A stretch of 25,919 bases of DNA, taken from positions 1-25,919 of the forward strand of contig JANOHP010000241.1 of the NCBI GenBank assembly GCA_031406575.1, written 5' to 3'. Shown here in pieces: positions 1-8,005 of this stretch; within the stretch, counting starts at the first letter, position 1, and each line of letters starts with the position of its first letter. Source of the stretch: Ga0077555 sp031406575. Its GTDB lineage: Bacteria > Pseudomonadota > Alphaproteobacteria > Rhizobiales > Hyphomicrobiaceae. The translations under genes were made by a program, and so were the position numbers. The notes under the pieces were generated by a model that was not told where the DNA came from, did no database searches, and saw nothing but the letters and a program-made list of their open reading frames with translations.

Positions 1-2
1 GA

Positions 3-323
3 GTGAAGGCGATCAACGCTCCGGCAAAATCCAGCCCGAAGTCGAAAGAGCCAAATCTGGCGGCTGTCAGCCAATACTTGACGCTGCTCAATGACTCGAT
101 GCAATCCACTGAGGCGTTCGATCAGGCCGTGGCGACGATCCTCGCCGACAAAAAGCAGATGGCGCAGGCCGAGCTGCTGGAGCTGGCGCGGCAGTTCGCC
201 GGTGGCACGCCCGAAAAGTCGACGAAGCCCGCAATAGGGGCCTTCTTGAAAGCCCGACGACTTGAGATGCGTCGTGGCGAAGGACTAGGGGCGACAATTG
301 ATCGAATGTTCGGGCGGCATTGA
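3..323 (+). CDS. Small hypothetical protein at window edge
   Basis: A 106-residue protein read from a GTG at the very edge of the window, so the true start may lie upstream. It is charged and probably soluble. There is no signal peptide or membrane segment. The middle (about residues 20-65) is predicted helical, rich in Ala, Gln, Leu and Glu, and the C-terminus is basic and ends in FGRH. I do not recognise a family. It lies about 75 bp from, and convergent with, a mobilisation-relaxase remnant, so it could be an accessory gene of the same mobile element. That is inferred from position only. Confidence 0.5.
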   Translation: MKAINAPAKSSPKSKEPNLAAVSQYLTLLNDSMQSTEAFDQAVATILADKKQMAQAELLELARQFAGGTPEKSTKPAIGAFLKARRLEMRRGEGLGATIDRMFGRH

Positions 324-326
324 TTC

Positions 327-363
327 TTCCAACGTCTTGGAATCAGGAACCGAATAGTATAAA
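327..363 (+). promoter_or_regulatory. Possible promoter and small inverted repeat
   Basis: A 6-bp inverted repeat with a 4-nt loop (TTCCAA at 327-332, TTGGAA at 337-342) follows the stop of the first gene. TTGGAA could also act as a -35 element with TATAAA at 358-363, but the 15-bp spacing is short. It could be a weak terminator or a forward promoter. No intact gene starts just downstream. Confidence 0.2.
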
Positions 364-399
364 CTCTGTGTACAGTACAGGCAGGGATGCCGATGACCG

Positions 400-957
400 T
401 CAAGGGCGAGGGGCGGGCGAATAGCTCGCCTTTTGCTTGTCTGGCGCTCGGAAGTTGGCCCGCCCTGCCCTCGCCTGCCTATTGCGATTCTCGTTGGCAG
501 CCTTGGGCGTCAACCGCCGTATGCAGCGAACATCCCCCAAGCTCTGCTCGTAGGCTGCGCAGAACGCGCTCATGCGCTTCTTGATAAGCCCGAGCCGCGC
601 CACATGGCCGGTGTCGGGATGCACCAGATTGGCGACGATGTGAACGTGGGGCCTTCCGGTGTCTGTGTGCGTCACCCACACGGATTGCCGATCCTTCAAC
701 CCCATCGCCAGCAATGCCGCTCGAACGGTGTCCGCCAAGTGCTCGCGCGTCAGCCATTCCAGATCGGACGGGTGCCAGCCAAGGACAGCGTGCAACACGG
801 GCCTCTTGGTTTTCGGTCCATGCCGGTTGCCGTCCAGATGCTTGGCCCCGTGGGTGTGCTCCATTTCGGCGGCGGCGTCGCCGATCGGCGGCAAATCTGT
901 CGTCGTCGATGTCCGGGTCATCGCCGCGACGCATCGCGACCTCGCCGCGCGCGTCAA
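400..957 (-). pseudogene. Relaxase/mobilisation nuclease remnant (MobA/VirD2 type)
   Basis: The minus-strand frame encodes the middle of a plasmid or ICE relaxase (PF03432-like), the enzyme that nicks DNA at the transfer origin. Seen: HAVLGWHPSD, then THTDTGRPHVHIVANLVHP, which is the HxH metal-binding motif of these nucleases, then a basic tail. Relaxases normally begin with a motif I holding the catalytic tyrosine, about 80-100 residues before this point. That part is missing. Homology stops near 890-905, where the DNA changes to a sigma-54 activator fragment on the other strand, so the first dozen or so codons of this ORF are antisense to it and not relaxase. I read it as a truncated, non-functional relic of a mobile element. 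Confidence 0.72.
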
Positions 958-973
958 GGACGGTTCGTTTTCG
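902..973 (+). pseudogene. Short relic of a sigma-54 activator (NtrC-family AAA+ domain)
   Basis: In one plus-strand frame the DNA reads VRVIAATHRDLAARVKDGSF, which matches the highly conserved stretch after Walker B (VRIIAATNRDL...G.FR.DLYYRL) in sigma-54-dependent regulators. Homology covers only about 24 residues. To the left is the relaxase remnant, and to the right the frame dissolves at 970-976, where the OB-like protein begins in another frame. It is a gene splinter trapped between two other truncated genes and not a functional feature. Confidence 0.6.
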
Positions 974-975
974 AT

Positions 976-1596
976 TTGCAGCAGTTGCCTGCCTTCAAGG
1001 GCAAGGTGCAGATGTTCACGCTCTCGCCGCGTGGCGACATCGACGGGCTACTGCTCGTCGATGGCACCGAGGTCAAGCTGCCGCCGCACCTGACGGCTGA
1101 AATAGCTGCCGCAGTGAAGGTCGGTGATGCCGTTACGGTACGCGGGCTGAAAGCCGCGTCGCTTCCGTTGATCGCTGCAAGCTCCGTGGCCAACGATGCG
1201 ACGAACGTCGTCGTCGTCGACAATGGTCCCCAAGGTCGCGGCAAGAAGGATCGCAATGCCGGTGGACCGAAAGGTGGACCGCGCGCGGCCATCGAAGGGA
1301 CGCCAACCGACCTGCAAGGCCGCGTAAAAGTGGCGTTGCATGGACGCAAGGGCGAGGTCAACGGCGTCCTGCTCGAAGACGGCACGATCTTGAGGTTGCC
1401 GCCGCCCGAAGCTGCACGCCTCGCTGCCATGCTGGTGCCCGGTCAATCCATCGCCGTCCGCGGCACGCTCAGAACCACGCCGTACGGGAAGTTTATGGAA
1501 GTCCGCGCGCTCGGTGCCACTCTGGACAAGCTGAGCGAAGTCCAGGGGCCGCCTCCAGGAGGAAAGAAGGGCGGGCCAAAGGGACCGAAGGGCTAA
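976..1596 (+). pseudogene. Protein with two OB-like repeats, 5'-truncated
   Basis: The frame encodes two copies of a beta-rich unit: GKVQMFTLSPRGDIDGLLL followed by DGTEVKLPPHL and VKVGDAVTVRGLK, then GRVKVALHGRKGEVNGVLL followed by DGTILRLPPPE and LVPGQSIAVRGTL. A Gly/Lys-rich linker separates the repeats, and the C-terminus is a basic GGKKGGPKGPKG tail. Such proteins usually carry an N-terminal leader, but here the DNA upstream of about 976 is a sigma-54 activator relic, so the native 5' end is lost. Possible starts are TTG 976, TTG 985, GTG 1006 and ATG 1012. The last would cut the first strand of repeat 1. The repeat pair itself is intact and could still be made. Function unknown; an OB-fold could bind nucleic acid or other ligands. 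Confidence 0.6.
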
Positions 1597-1613
1597 GTCC
1601 GCGAACACTGCGT

Positions 1614-1651
1614 GAGGCGACGAGTCCACCATCTGGTGGACTCGTCGCCTC
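1614..1651. terminator. Perfect 17-bp hairpin, probable terminator
   Basis: Arms 1614-1630 and 1635-1651 are perfectly complementary over 17 bp with a 4-nt loop (ATCT). The hairpin lies 17 bp after the stop of the OB-repeat gene and about 45 bp before the next gene. No T-tract follows on either strand, so it is not a textbook Rho-independent terminator. Its position still suggests transcription termination or mRNA 3'-end protection. Confidence 0.55.
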
Positions 1652-1696
1652 CGACGACCAGTATTGCCACATCGAATTCAGAATGGAGTTTGATCC

Positions 1697-2107
1697 ATGC
1701 CCAAGATGCTGATCTTGGCGGTAGCCACATCGAGCGCGCTCGCTGGTGCAGCCGCGACTTACTTTTTGGCGAGTCGGCCAGTCGCGACAGGCAACGCCGA
1801 TCGCACCACTCCCTGGTTGGATCGTGCTCGTGCCCTGAGCACGAAAGCGAGCGATGCAATGCGTTCCGAAAAATGGCGGAGCCTTCGCGGTTCGAGACCC
1901 GTTGACGGCGTGTTCGAGGCCTACTGCTCGGAAGTCTTGAGCCGCTTGGAGCGTCAGAACGCGAAGCTGCACGTTGATATAGGGCGACTTCGCTTAGCCA
2001 AGGATAGGGCGGAATTCGACGCAATTCTGGCGGACCACGAACCGATCTCCGGTGGAACACAAGGGCTGGTCGAGGGCATCAACTCCGGTCCCAGCGTTCC
2101 CTCGTGA
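1697..2107 (+). CDS. Membrane-anchored hypothetical protein with a DUF2852-like tail
   Basis: A 136-residue protein with an N-terminal hydrophobic segment (about residues 4-26, LILAVATSSALAGAAATYFL), likely an uncleaved anchor or signal, then a soluble part. The stretch VFEAYCSEVLSRLERQ...LRLAKDRAEFDAILAD resembles the C-terminal FxxYRxETLRRLEEE...LRxAKDxAEFDxFMAxR signature of DUF2852 proteins, which are common in Hyphomicrobiales. The usual N-terminal part of that family is absent. The start is supported by GGAG 8 nt upstream of the ATG. A 9-bp inverted repeat follows the stop. Role unknown. Confidence 0.6.
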   Translation: MPKMLILAVATSSALAGAAATYFLASRPVATGNADRTTPWLDRARALSTKASDAMRSEKWRSLRGSRPVDGVFEAYCSEVLSRLERQNAKLHVDIGRLRLAKDRAEFDAILADHEPISGGTQGLVEGINSGPSVPS

Positions 2108-2114
2108 GCCATTG

Positions 2115-2156
2115 GCAGGGCCGCCCGGTCGGCAACTGAGTAGTTTCCGGCCCTGC
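2115..2156. terminator. Inverted repeat after the DUF2852-like gene
   Basis: GCAGGGCCG (2115-2123) pairs with CGGCCCTGC (2148-2156), a 9-bp GC-rich stem with a 24-nt loop, starting 8 bp after the preceding stop. There is no T-tract. It could be a weak terminator or attenuator ahead of the DUF486 gene. Confidence 0.35.
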
Positions 2157-2205
2157 TCCAGCGTCACTCGATCACTTAGGCTGGACCCATGGAGAGAGGC
2201 AAACA

Positions 2206-2535
2206 ATGCAGACAATCCTTCTGCTTGTTGCATCCAATGTGTTCATGACGGCGGCGTGGTACGGCCATCTCAAGTTCGGCGAAGTGGCTTTGTGGAAAGT
2301 GATCCTGTTCAGCTGGGGTATCGCCTTCTTCGAGTATTGCCTCGCTGTTCCCGCGAACCGCTACGGCTACGGGCAGTTCGATGCTGGACAGCTCAAAATT
2401 ATCCAGGAGGTGGTCACCCTTTTGGTCTTTGCCGGTTTCTCCGTTTTCTATCTCGGTGAGAACCTCAAATGGAATCATGCCGGCGCTTTCGTCTGCATGG
2501 TTGGCGCCGCCTGGTTCATGTTTCGCGGCTCATAG
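2206..2535 (+). CDS. DMT-family small membrane protein (DUF486)
   Basis: A 109-residue integral membrane protein with four predicted membrane helices (about residues 3-20, 27-47, 64-84 and 90-107). The mid-protein sequence FFEYCLAVPANRYGY, followed by QLKIIQEVVTLLVF and a C-terminal GENLKWNHAGAF, is typical of DUF486 (PF04342), a small branch of the drug/metabolite transporter superfamily found as near-identical-length proteins in many Gram-negatives. Length matches the family. The upstream sequence has a GAGAGAGG purine stretch as a ribosome site. It precedes the RND adaptor by 12 bp and may share its transcript. Substrate unknown. Confidence 0.85.
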   Translation: MQTILLLVASNVFMTAAWYGHLKFGEVALWKVILFSWGIAFFEYCLAVPANRYGYGQFDAGQLKIIQEVVTLLVFAGFSVFYLGENLKWNHAGAFVCMVGAAWFMFRGS

Positions 2536-2547
2536 AGGTGTCTCACC

Positions 2548-3700
2548 ATGACAAATTTAAAACGCATCTTGACTTTGAGCGTCGGCCTCCTGTGCCTCGT
2601 TACCGCTGTTGCCTGGGCATCGCTCGGCGGCATCACCAAAAGACAACCGACACCAAACGCGCCGAAACTAACAGTCCAGGTCGCGGTAGCGGAAGTTAGG
2701 GCGACGCCGCAGGTGCTTGAGGCCGTCGGCAAAGTTCTGCCCTCGGCTTCAGTCGAAGTGCGTGCCCAGGTTGGTGGTCTGCTGAAAAGTGTGCTCATCA
2801 AGGATGGTGATCGGATTACGCTCGGACAACCCTTGTTCGCAATCGATGCCGAGCCGTTGAAGGCGGTGCTCGCCCAGGCCGAAGCGCAATGGGCGCGCGA
2901 CAAGGCGCTCGCCGACATTGCTCTCGACACCGAAACGCGGCTGAGACCACTCGCCGAGAAGAAGGTTACCACAGCCAAAGAATTTTCCTCGGCAGTCAAT
3001 CTGCGAATTTCCCTGCAGGCCGCTGCCGAAGCCAGTCACACACAGATCGATCAAGCGCGGATCTTGCTTGACTATGCCGATATCCGCTCGCCCATTGCCG
3101 GTCGGGCCGGAGCCGTGCCTGGTCAAACCCGGCAATCTGCTGATCACGGGGGGGACGTCGCCCCTGCTTGTCATTAATACAATCAGCCCATCGGAACTTG
3201 TTTTTGCCGTGCCGCAGCAGGCGCTCGCGTCGCTGCGCGCAGCCAGAGCCGAAGGTACGCTCAAGGTCGAGGCTCGTGACAACCGGACGCAACAATTGCG
3301 GGCGACCGGCGAGTTGGCATTTAACGACAACGCTTTCAACGACGCGTCAGGCACGATCAACGTCAAAGCGCGCTTTGAAAACGATGACGAGGCCCTATGG
3401 CCCGGCGAAGCGGTCGCCATCCGTGTGATTCTGAGGATCGAGCCTGCCGCAGTCAGTATCCCAGAGCAGGCGTTGCAACAGGGGCAGAGCGGCTCCTACG
3501 TCTATCTGGTCGTCGACGGCAAGGCCAGGCTGCAGACCCTGAAGGTCGCACGCATTCTTGATGGACGCGCCGTCGTGACCGAAGGTTTGACCGGCGGCGA
3601 GTTCGTCGTGTTGAGCATTCCAAGCAACCTCCGAGATGGCACCGCCGTCGACGTCAAAGTGTCTGAACCATCAGCCGCTATCCCAGTGGTGTCGCGATGA
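2548..3700 (+). pseudogene. RND efflux periplasmic adaptor (MexA/AcrA family), frameshifted
   Basis: Membrane-fusion protein linking an inner-membrane RND pump to an outer-membrane channel. It has an N-terminal hydrophobic leader (residues 4-26), a lipoyl half-motif (VEVRAQVGGLLKSVLIKDGD), a helical hairpin, LDYADIRSPIAGRAG, and then the beta-barrel and membrane-proximal domains. The first frame (from 2548) runs to a stop at 3177, but family homology jumps to the +1 frame at about 3118: GRAGAV continues as LVKPGNLLITGG when one extra C at 3118 is skipped. The second frame ends at 3700, where its TGA overlaps the ATG of the pump gene (ATGA). A single indel in otherwise well-preserved sequence means a recent pseudogene or a sequencing error. 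Confidence 0.85.
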
Positions 3701-6700
3701 ACCTTTCCTCAGTGTTCATCCGCCGCCCCGTATTGACCGTTATCCTGATGAGCGCGCTTGTTGTTTTTGGCGGCTTTGCCTTCCTGAAGCTGCCCGTGAA
3801 CGAACTTCCCAACGTTGATTTTTCGACGATCACGGTCACAGTCTCATTGCCCGGTGCTGGACCGGAAACCATGGCGAGCGCTGTTGCTACTCCGCTCGAG
3901 CGTGCGTTCAGTGCCATCGCTGGTCTGGACGCGATGGCATCGACACGTGCGACCGGGACCACCCGCATCGTCATCCAGTTCAAGCTCGATCGCGATATCG
4001 ACGCAGCGGCGCAAGACGTGCAGGCCGCAATCTCGCAGACGGCAAAAAAATTACCGCCGAACATCGATCCGCCGGAGATCAAGAAGACCAACCCCAGCGA
4101 CGCGCCGATCATGCACTTGTCTCTCACGTCGAAGACGATCGCTCTGCCGGCGCTCAACCAGTTCGCCACCGAACGCGTTGCATTACGCATGTCCACGGTT
4201 CCCGGCATCGGCCAGATCGATATCAATGGCGGCCAGAAGTATGCTGTGCGCCTCTATCTTGATCCGCAAGCCCTGGCGGCACGCAAGCTGGGTTTTGATC
4301 AGGTGGTCACCGCTATTCAAGCAGCCAACAGCAATTCCCCCACAGGGACACTGAGTGCAACCGCCCGTTCCTACACGGTGAAGGCCGACGGACAATTGCG
4401 CACCGCTGCGGCCTTCGGCGAACTGGTCGTCGCCTATCAAGGCGGCCAGCCCGTGCGCCTCAAGGACGTGGGCCGGGCCGAGGATAGTGTCGAGAACATT
4501 CAATCATCGGCATCCGCCAACGACCAGCGCGCGATCGAGGTCAACCTGAAGCGCCAGCCCGGTGCCAACACGGTTGCCGTGACGCAGGCCGTGCATGCCA
4601 TTCTCGACGAGGTCCGCGCGAGCTTGCCCGGCGATGCCCAGCTCAAGGTGCTCTACGACCGCGGCGACTATATCAATGCCTCAATCCGCGATGTTGAACT
4701 CACACTGGCGATCACACTTGTTCTGGTCATCGCCGTGGTGATGTTGTTTCTGCGTAATCTTTCCGCAACGCTGATTGTCGCCATGGTGCTGCCGACGTCG
4801 CTGCTCGGCACCTTCGCCGTCATGAAGCTGCTCGGCTACAGTCTCAACAACATCTCGATGCTGGCGCTGACGCTGTCGGTCGGCATCGTTGTCGATGATG
4901 CGATTGTCGTGCTGGAAAACATCGTCCGGCATTTGGGCATGGGCAAGAGCCGACGGGACGCAGCGCTCGATGGCGCGGGCGAGATCGGCTTCACCGTTGC
5001 CTCGATCACCGTATCGCTAGCGGCCGTCTTTCTTCCCGTCATCTTTCTCGGCGGCATCGTCGGCCGGTTGTTCGCCGAGTTCGGGGTGACGATGGCCGTC
5101 GCCGTTCTGTTGTCGGGCGTGGTGTCGCTGAGTTTGACACCCATGCTGGCCAGCCGGTTCCTGACCACGACGGAGAACAATTTCTTCGTGTTCCGCTGGT
5201 TCGAGGCGATGTTCAAGCACACCGAGAACGGCTATCGCGCCAGCCTGACCTGGTGCATGGGGCGCCGCGCGCTGATGCTCGGGGTTTCCGCCGGCATCCT
5301 GCTCGGCACCGGTGGCCTCTACGGAATCGTGCAGAAAGGCTTCATTCCGCGCGTCGATTCAGGAAAGATCGACGGCAACACCCGCGTCGCCGAAGGCACA
5401 ACCTTCGAAGACTTCGTCGTCCGGCACAACGCAGTCGCCAAGATCGTACGGGAGAACCCGAATGTCGATGCGGTGCTGTCCGTGGTCGGTTCCGACGCCA
5501 CGCAAGGCAACACCGGACGTCTGCTCATCGGGCTGAAGCCGCTGGAGAGCCGCAAGGATTCTGCCGACACCATCTCAATCAGGTGCGCGCACTCACCCAG
5601 GCGGTCCAGGGCATCGAGTTCGTCATGCGCAATCCACCTGCGATCGACATCGGTCCGCAGGCGTCGAGCACGGCTGTGCAGTACCTGCTGCAATCAGCCG
5701 ACACCGCGTCTCTCTATGCGGCCTCGGACACATTCCTGCAGCGACTGGAGAAGATCCCGGAGCTGCGCGACGTGAAAACAAGCCTTCGGCTGCGCAATCC
5801 GGAGATCCAGGTCGTCATTGATCGCGATCAGGCGGCAGCACTCGGTGTGTCACCCGCCAGAATCTTGGACACACTGCAGAGTGCCTATGGCGGGCGCCGC
5901 ATCAGCAGTATTTTCGGCAGCGCGGACCAATACCCGGTCTATGTCGAAGTCGACCGCCGCCTGCAGAAAGATATCAACGTGCTCGGTGCACTGCACCTCT
6001 CCGGCAACACCGGAGAGATCGTGCCGCTTGGCGCGGTTGCCAGCATCCGCAGTGGCGTCGGGCCGTTGACGATCGATCACTTCGGCAGTCTTCCAGCCGT
6101 CACGCTTTCATTCAATCTGGCGCCCGGTGTGTCTTTGGGCGATGCGACGACCATCGTCAACGCGCTGGCGCAGAGCGAACTCGGTTCGAAGGTCACAGGC
6201 CGCTTTACCGGATCGGCACAGGCATTCGAGGGCTCACTCCGTGATCTGCCGTTTCTGCTGCTGGTGACGATCCTTCTGATCTACATGATCATGGCCGTGC
6301 TCTACGAGCACTTCGCACATCCCATCACGATTCTTACAGCATTGCCGCTGGCCGGCTTCGGGGCGCTGCTGATGCTGTGGATCTGCCGCGAGGAGCTCAA
6401 CCTGTTCAGCTTCGTCGGGTTCATTCTCCTGGTCGGACTGGTCAAGAAGAACGGCATCATGATGGTGGATTTTGCCATCGAACTGATGCGTGGCGCCGAA
6501 GCAAAGTTCCGGGCGCCGCGCGAGGCAATGCTCGAAGCGAGCCTCGTTCGTTTCCGGCCGATCATGATGACCTCACTGGCGGCTATTCTCGGCACGCTGC
6601 CGATCGCCCTTGGCGTGGGCGCTGGTGCAGAGGCCCGCCGACCGCTCGGGATTGCAGTTGTAGGCGGCCTACTGTTTTCGCAGCTACTCACGCTCTACCT

Positions 6701-6794
6701 GACGCCGGTGTTCTTCGTCAGTATGGACCGAATCGTAGCTTGGTCGACGCAACGCAAGTTGGCGTCGCCAATGGTTGATGAGGTGCAGCGCTAG
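3697..6794 (+). pseudogene. RND efflux pump permease (AcrB/MdtB-like), frameshifted
   Basis: Inner-membrane proton-driven multidrug pump of about 1030 residues. It starts MNLSSVFIRRPVLTV, the classic cytoplasmic helix plus TM1. The proton-relay pair is present in GIVVDDAIVVLENIV (TM4), and the TM10 lysine is in GLVKKNGIMMVDF. The end, ILGTLPIALGVGAGAEARRPLGI, is TM11. The first frame covers 3697 to about 5574. Homology then shifts by one base near 5571-5577 (from ...KDSADTI into LNQVRALTQAVQGIEFVMRNPPAI) and continues to the TAG at 6794. One base appears to be missing. No outer-membrane channel gene follows. Translationally coupled to the adaptor by an ATGA overlap. As read, the product would stop within the second periplasmic domain and lack TM8-12. 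Confidence 0.88.
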
Positions 6795-6860
6795 CCCGGA
6801 CTATTCACCACAGCAAATCCGCCCGTTCCCGACTCATCGGGACACAGATCATCGACCGCG

Positions 6861-7514
6861 TTGACGGGCGTTTTGTTCGAGACACTGTGTGACGCGTTAG
6901 GGGTTGACGATTGCGGCTCCAGCGGCGTCGTCGCCGCATGCGTCGAAGCGCGCTGGGAATTCATGGGACATGGCTTTCACCAGATCGCGACCCATCTCAT
7001 CGAAGACCAACGCTCCATGATCGCGCAGACATTGGACACGCTGCGGGCCGCGTGCGGTGTTCGCCCCGTCGGATGGTTGGGGCCAGGGTTGACCGAAACG
7101 CTGGAGACGCCCGATCTGCTTGCGGAAGCCGGAATGCGTTATCTGGCCGACTGGGTGGTCGACGACCTGCCGTGCGCGCTCGAAACGAGCCATGGACCGC
7201 TGCTGACGATGCCCTATTCGGTTGAACTCAACGACATTCCGATCATGGCCATACAGCATCCCACGGCCGCTGACTTGGCGAACCGCACGATTGCGCAATT
7301 CGATCGCCTCGTGGCTGAAGATGAAACATCAAGCGCAAAGGTAATGGGGCTGGCCGTGCATCCTTATCTGACCGGTGTGCCGAACCCTATTGCCGCCTTC
7401 GAGCGCGCTCTCGCCAATTTGACGTCCCATCCCGGAGCTGTGTTCATGCAGGGGCGGCAGATCATGGATTGGTATTTGGCCGCATGTGGCGGCGCAGGTC
7501 TCGGGATCATGTAG
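6861..7514 (+). pseudogene. PuuE/NodB-like polysaccharide deacetylase family protein, 5'-truncated
   Basis: The frame matches the last two thirds of a long-chain deacetylase-like (COG0726) allantoinase relative: WEFMGHGFHQ, GWLGPGLTETLETPDLLAEAG, ADWVVDDLPC, MPYSVELNDIP and ALHPYLTGVPNP in the family order, then a C-terminal HPGAVFMQGRQIMDWY. Family members are about 300 residues, and this has 217. The N-terminal part with the first catalytic motif is missing. The frame is open back to the stop of the RND gene (6794), but the upstream codons show no family similarity. The only start is TTG 6861 with no good ribosome site. Probably a truncated gene whose 5' end was deleted. It is a different subfamily from the two intact PuuE-like genes in this window. 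Confidence 0.7.
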
Positions 7515-7609
7515 TGGAGAAGGGCACGAGGCCGCAACAGGCGAAGATCCGAAGCCTGGTGGACTCGCAGCGCTGACGGAACCGAGCGCCGGAAACGGAG
7601 GAGACCGGA

Positions 7610-8005
7610 ATGGAGATCGATCTGCCCGATGTCATTGCCGAAGTGACGGAAGCGTTCGCGAAATACGAAGCAGCGCTCGTCGGCAATGATGTGGCGACGC
7701 TCGATGATCTGTTCCATGTCGATGCGCGCACGCTGCGCTATGGCATCGGGGAAAACCTCCATGGTCATGCGGAGATCGCGGGTTTTCGTGCCGCCCGCTC
7801 GCCCGTCGGGTTGGCGCGCACCACCTCCCGCACCATAATAACGGCTTATGGCCGAGATACGGCTGTCGCCTCGACCTTGTTTCATCGTGCGACCTCGGCC
7901 GGAAAGGTCGGACGGCAGATGCAGACCTGGGTCCGGTTTGCGCAAGGCTGGCGCATCGTTGCCGCGCACGTCAGCGTCATTGACGAACCGGGCAACCGCG
8001 CATGA
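7610..8005 (+). CDS. hpxZ: HpxZ/AtzH-like protein (DUF3225)
   Basis: A 131-residue NTF2-like cone protein matching HpxZ (oxalurate catabolism) and AtzH: MEIDLPDVIAEVTEAF, KYEAALVGNDVATLDDLF, TLRYGIGENLHGH, FRAARSPVGLARTTSRT and a C-terminal WVRFAQGWRIVAAHVSVID. Length is that of the family. From memory of the literature, AtzH relatives help convert dicarboxyurea-type intermediates to allophanate in cyanuric acid breakdown, and HpxZ sits in oxalurate gene sets. The exact reaction here is unknown. A strong site GGAGGAG lies 6 nt before the ATG. Its TGA overlaps the ATG of the allophanate hydrolase gene (ATGA), so the two were translated together. That partner is now broken, while this gene is intact. 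Confidence 0.85.
   Translation: MEIDLPDVIAEVTEAFAKYEAALVGNDVATLDDLFHVDARTLRYGIGENLHGHAEIAGFRAARSPVGLARTTSRTIITAYGRDTAVASTLFHRATSAGKVGRQMQTWVRFAQGWRIVAAHVSVIDEPGNRA

Noticed and set aside
366..381. LexA-like CTGT...ACAG near CTGTGTACAGTACAG
   Set aside because: The spacing does not fit the E. coli SOS box, and alphaproteobacterial LexA sites have a different consensus.
5253..5573. N-terminal part of the second RND frame as a separate gene start
   Set aside because: Before about 5574 this frame is antiparallel-free noise overlapping conserved RND sequence in the first frame. It is only the downstream half of a frameshifted gene.
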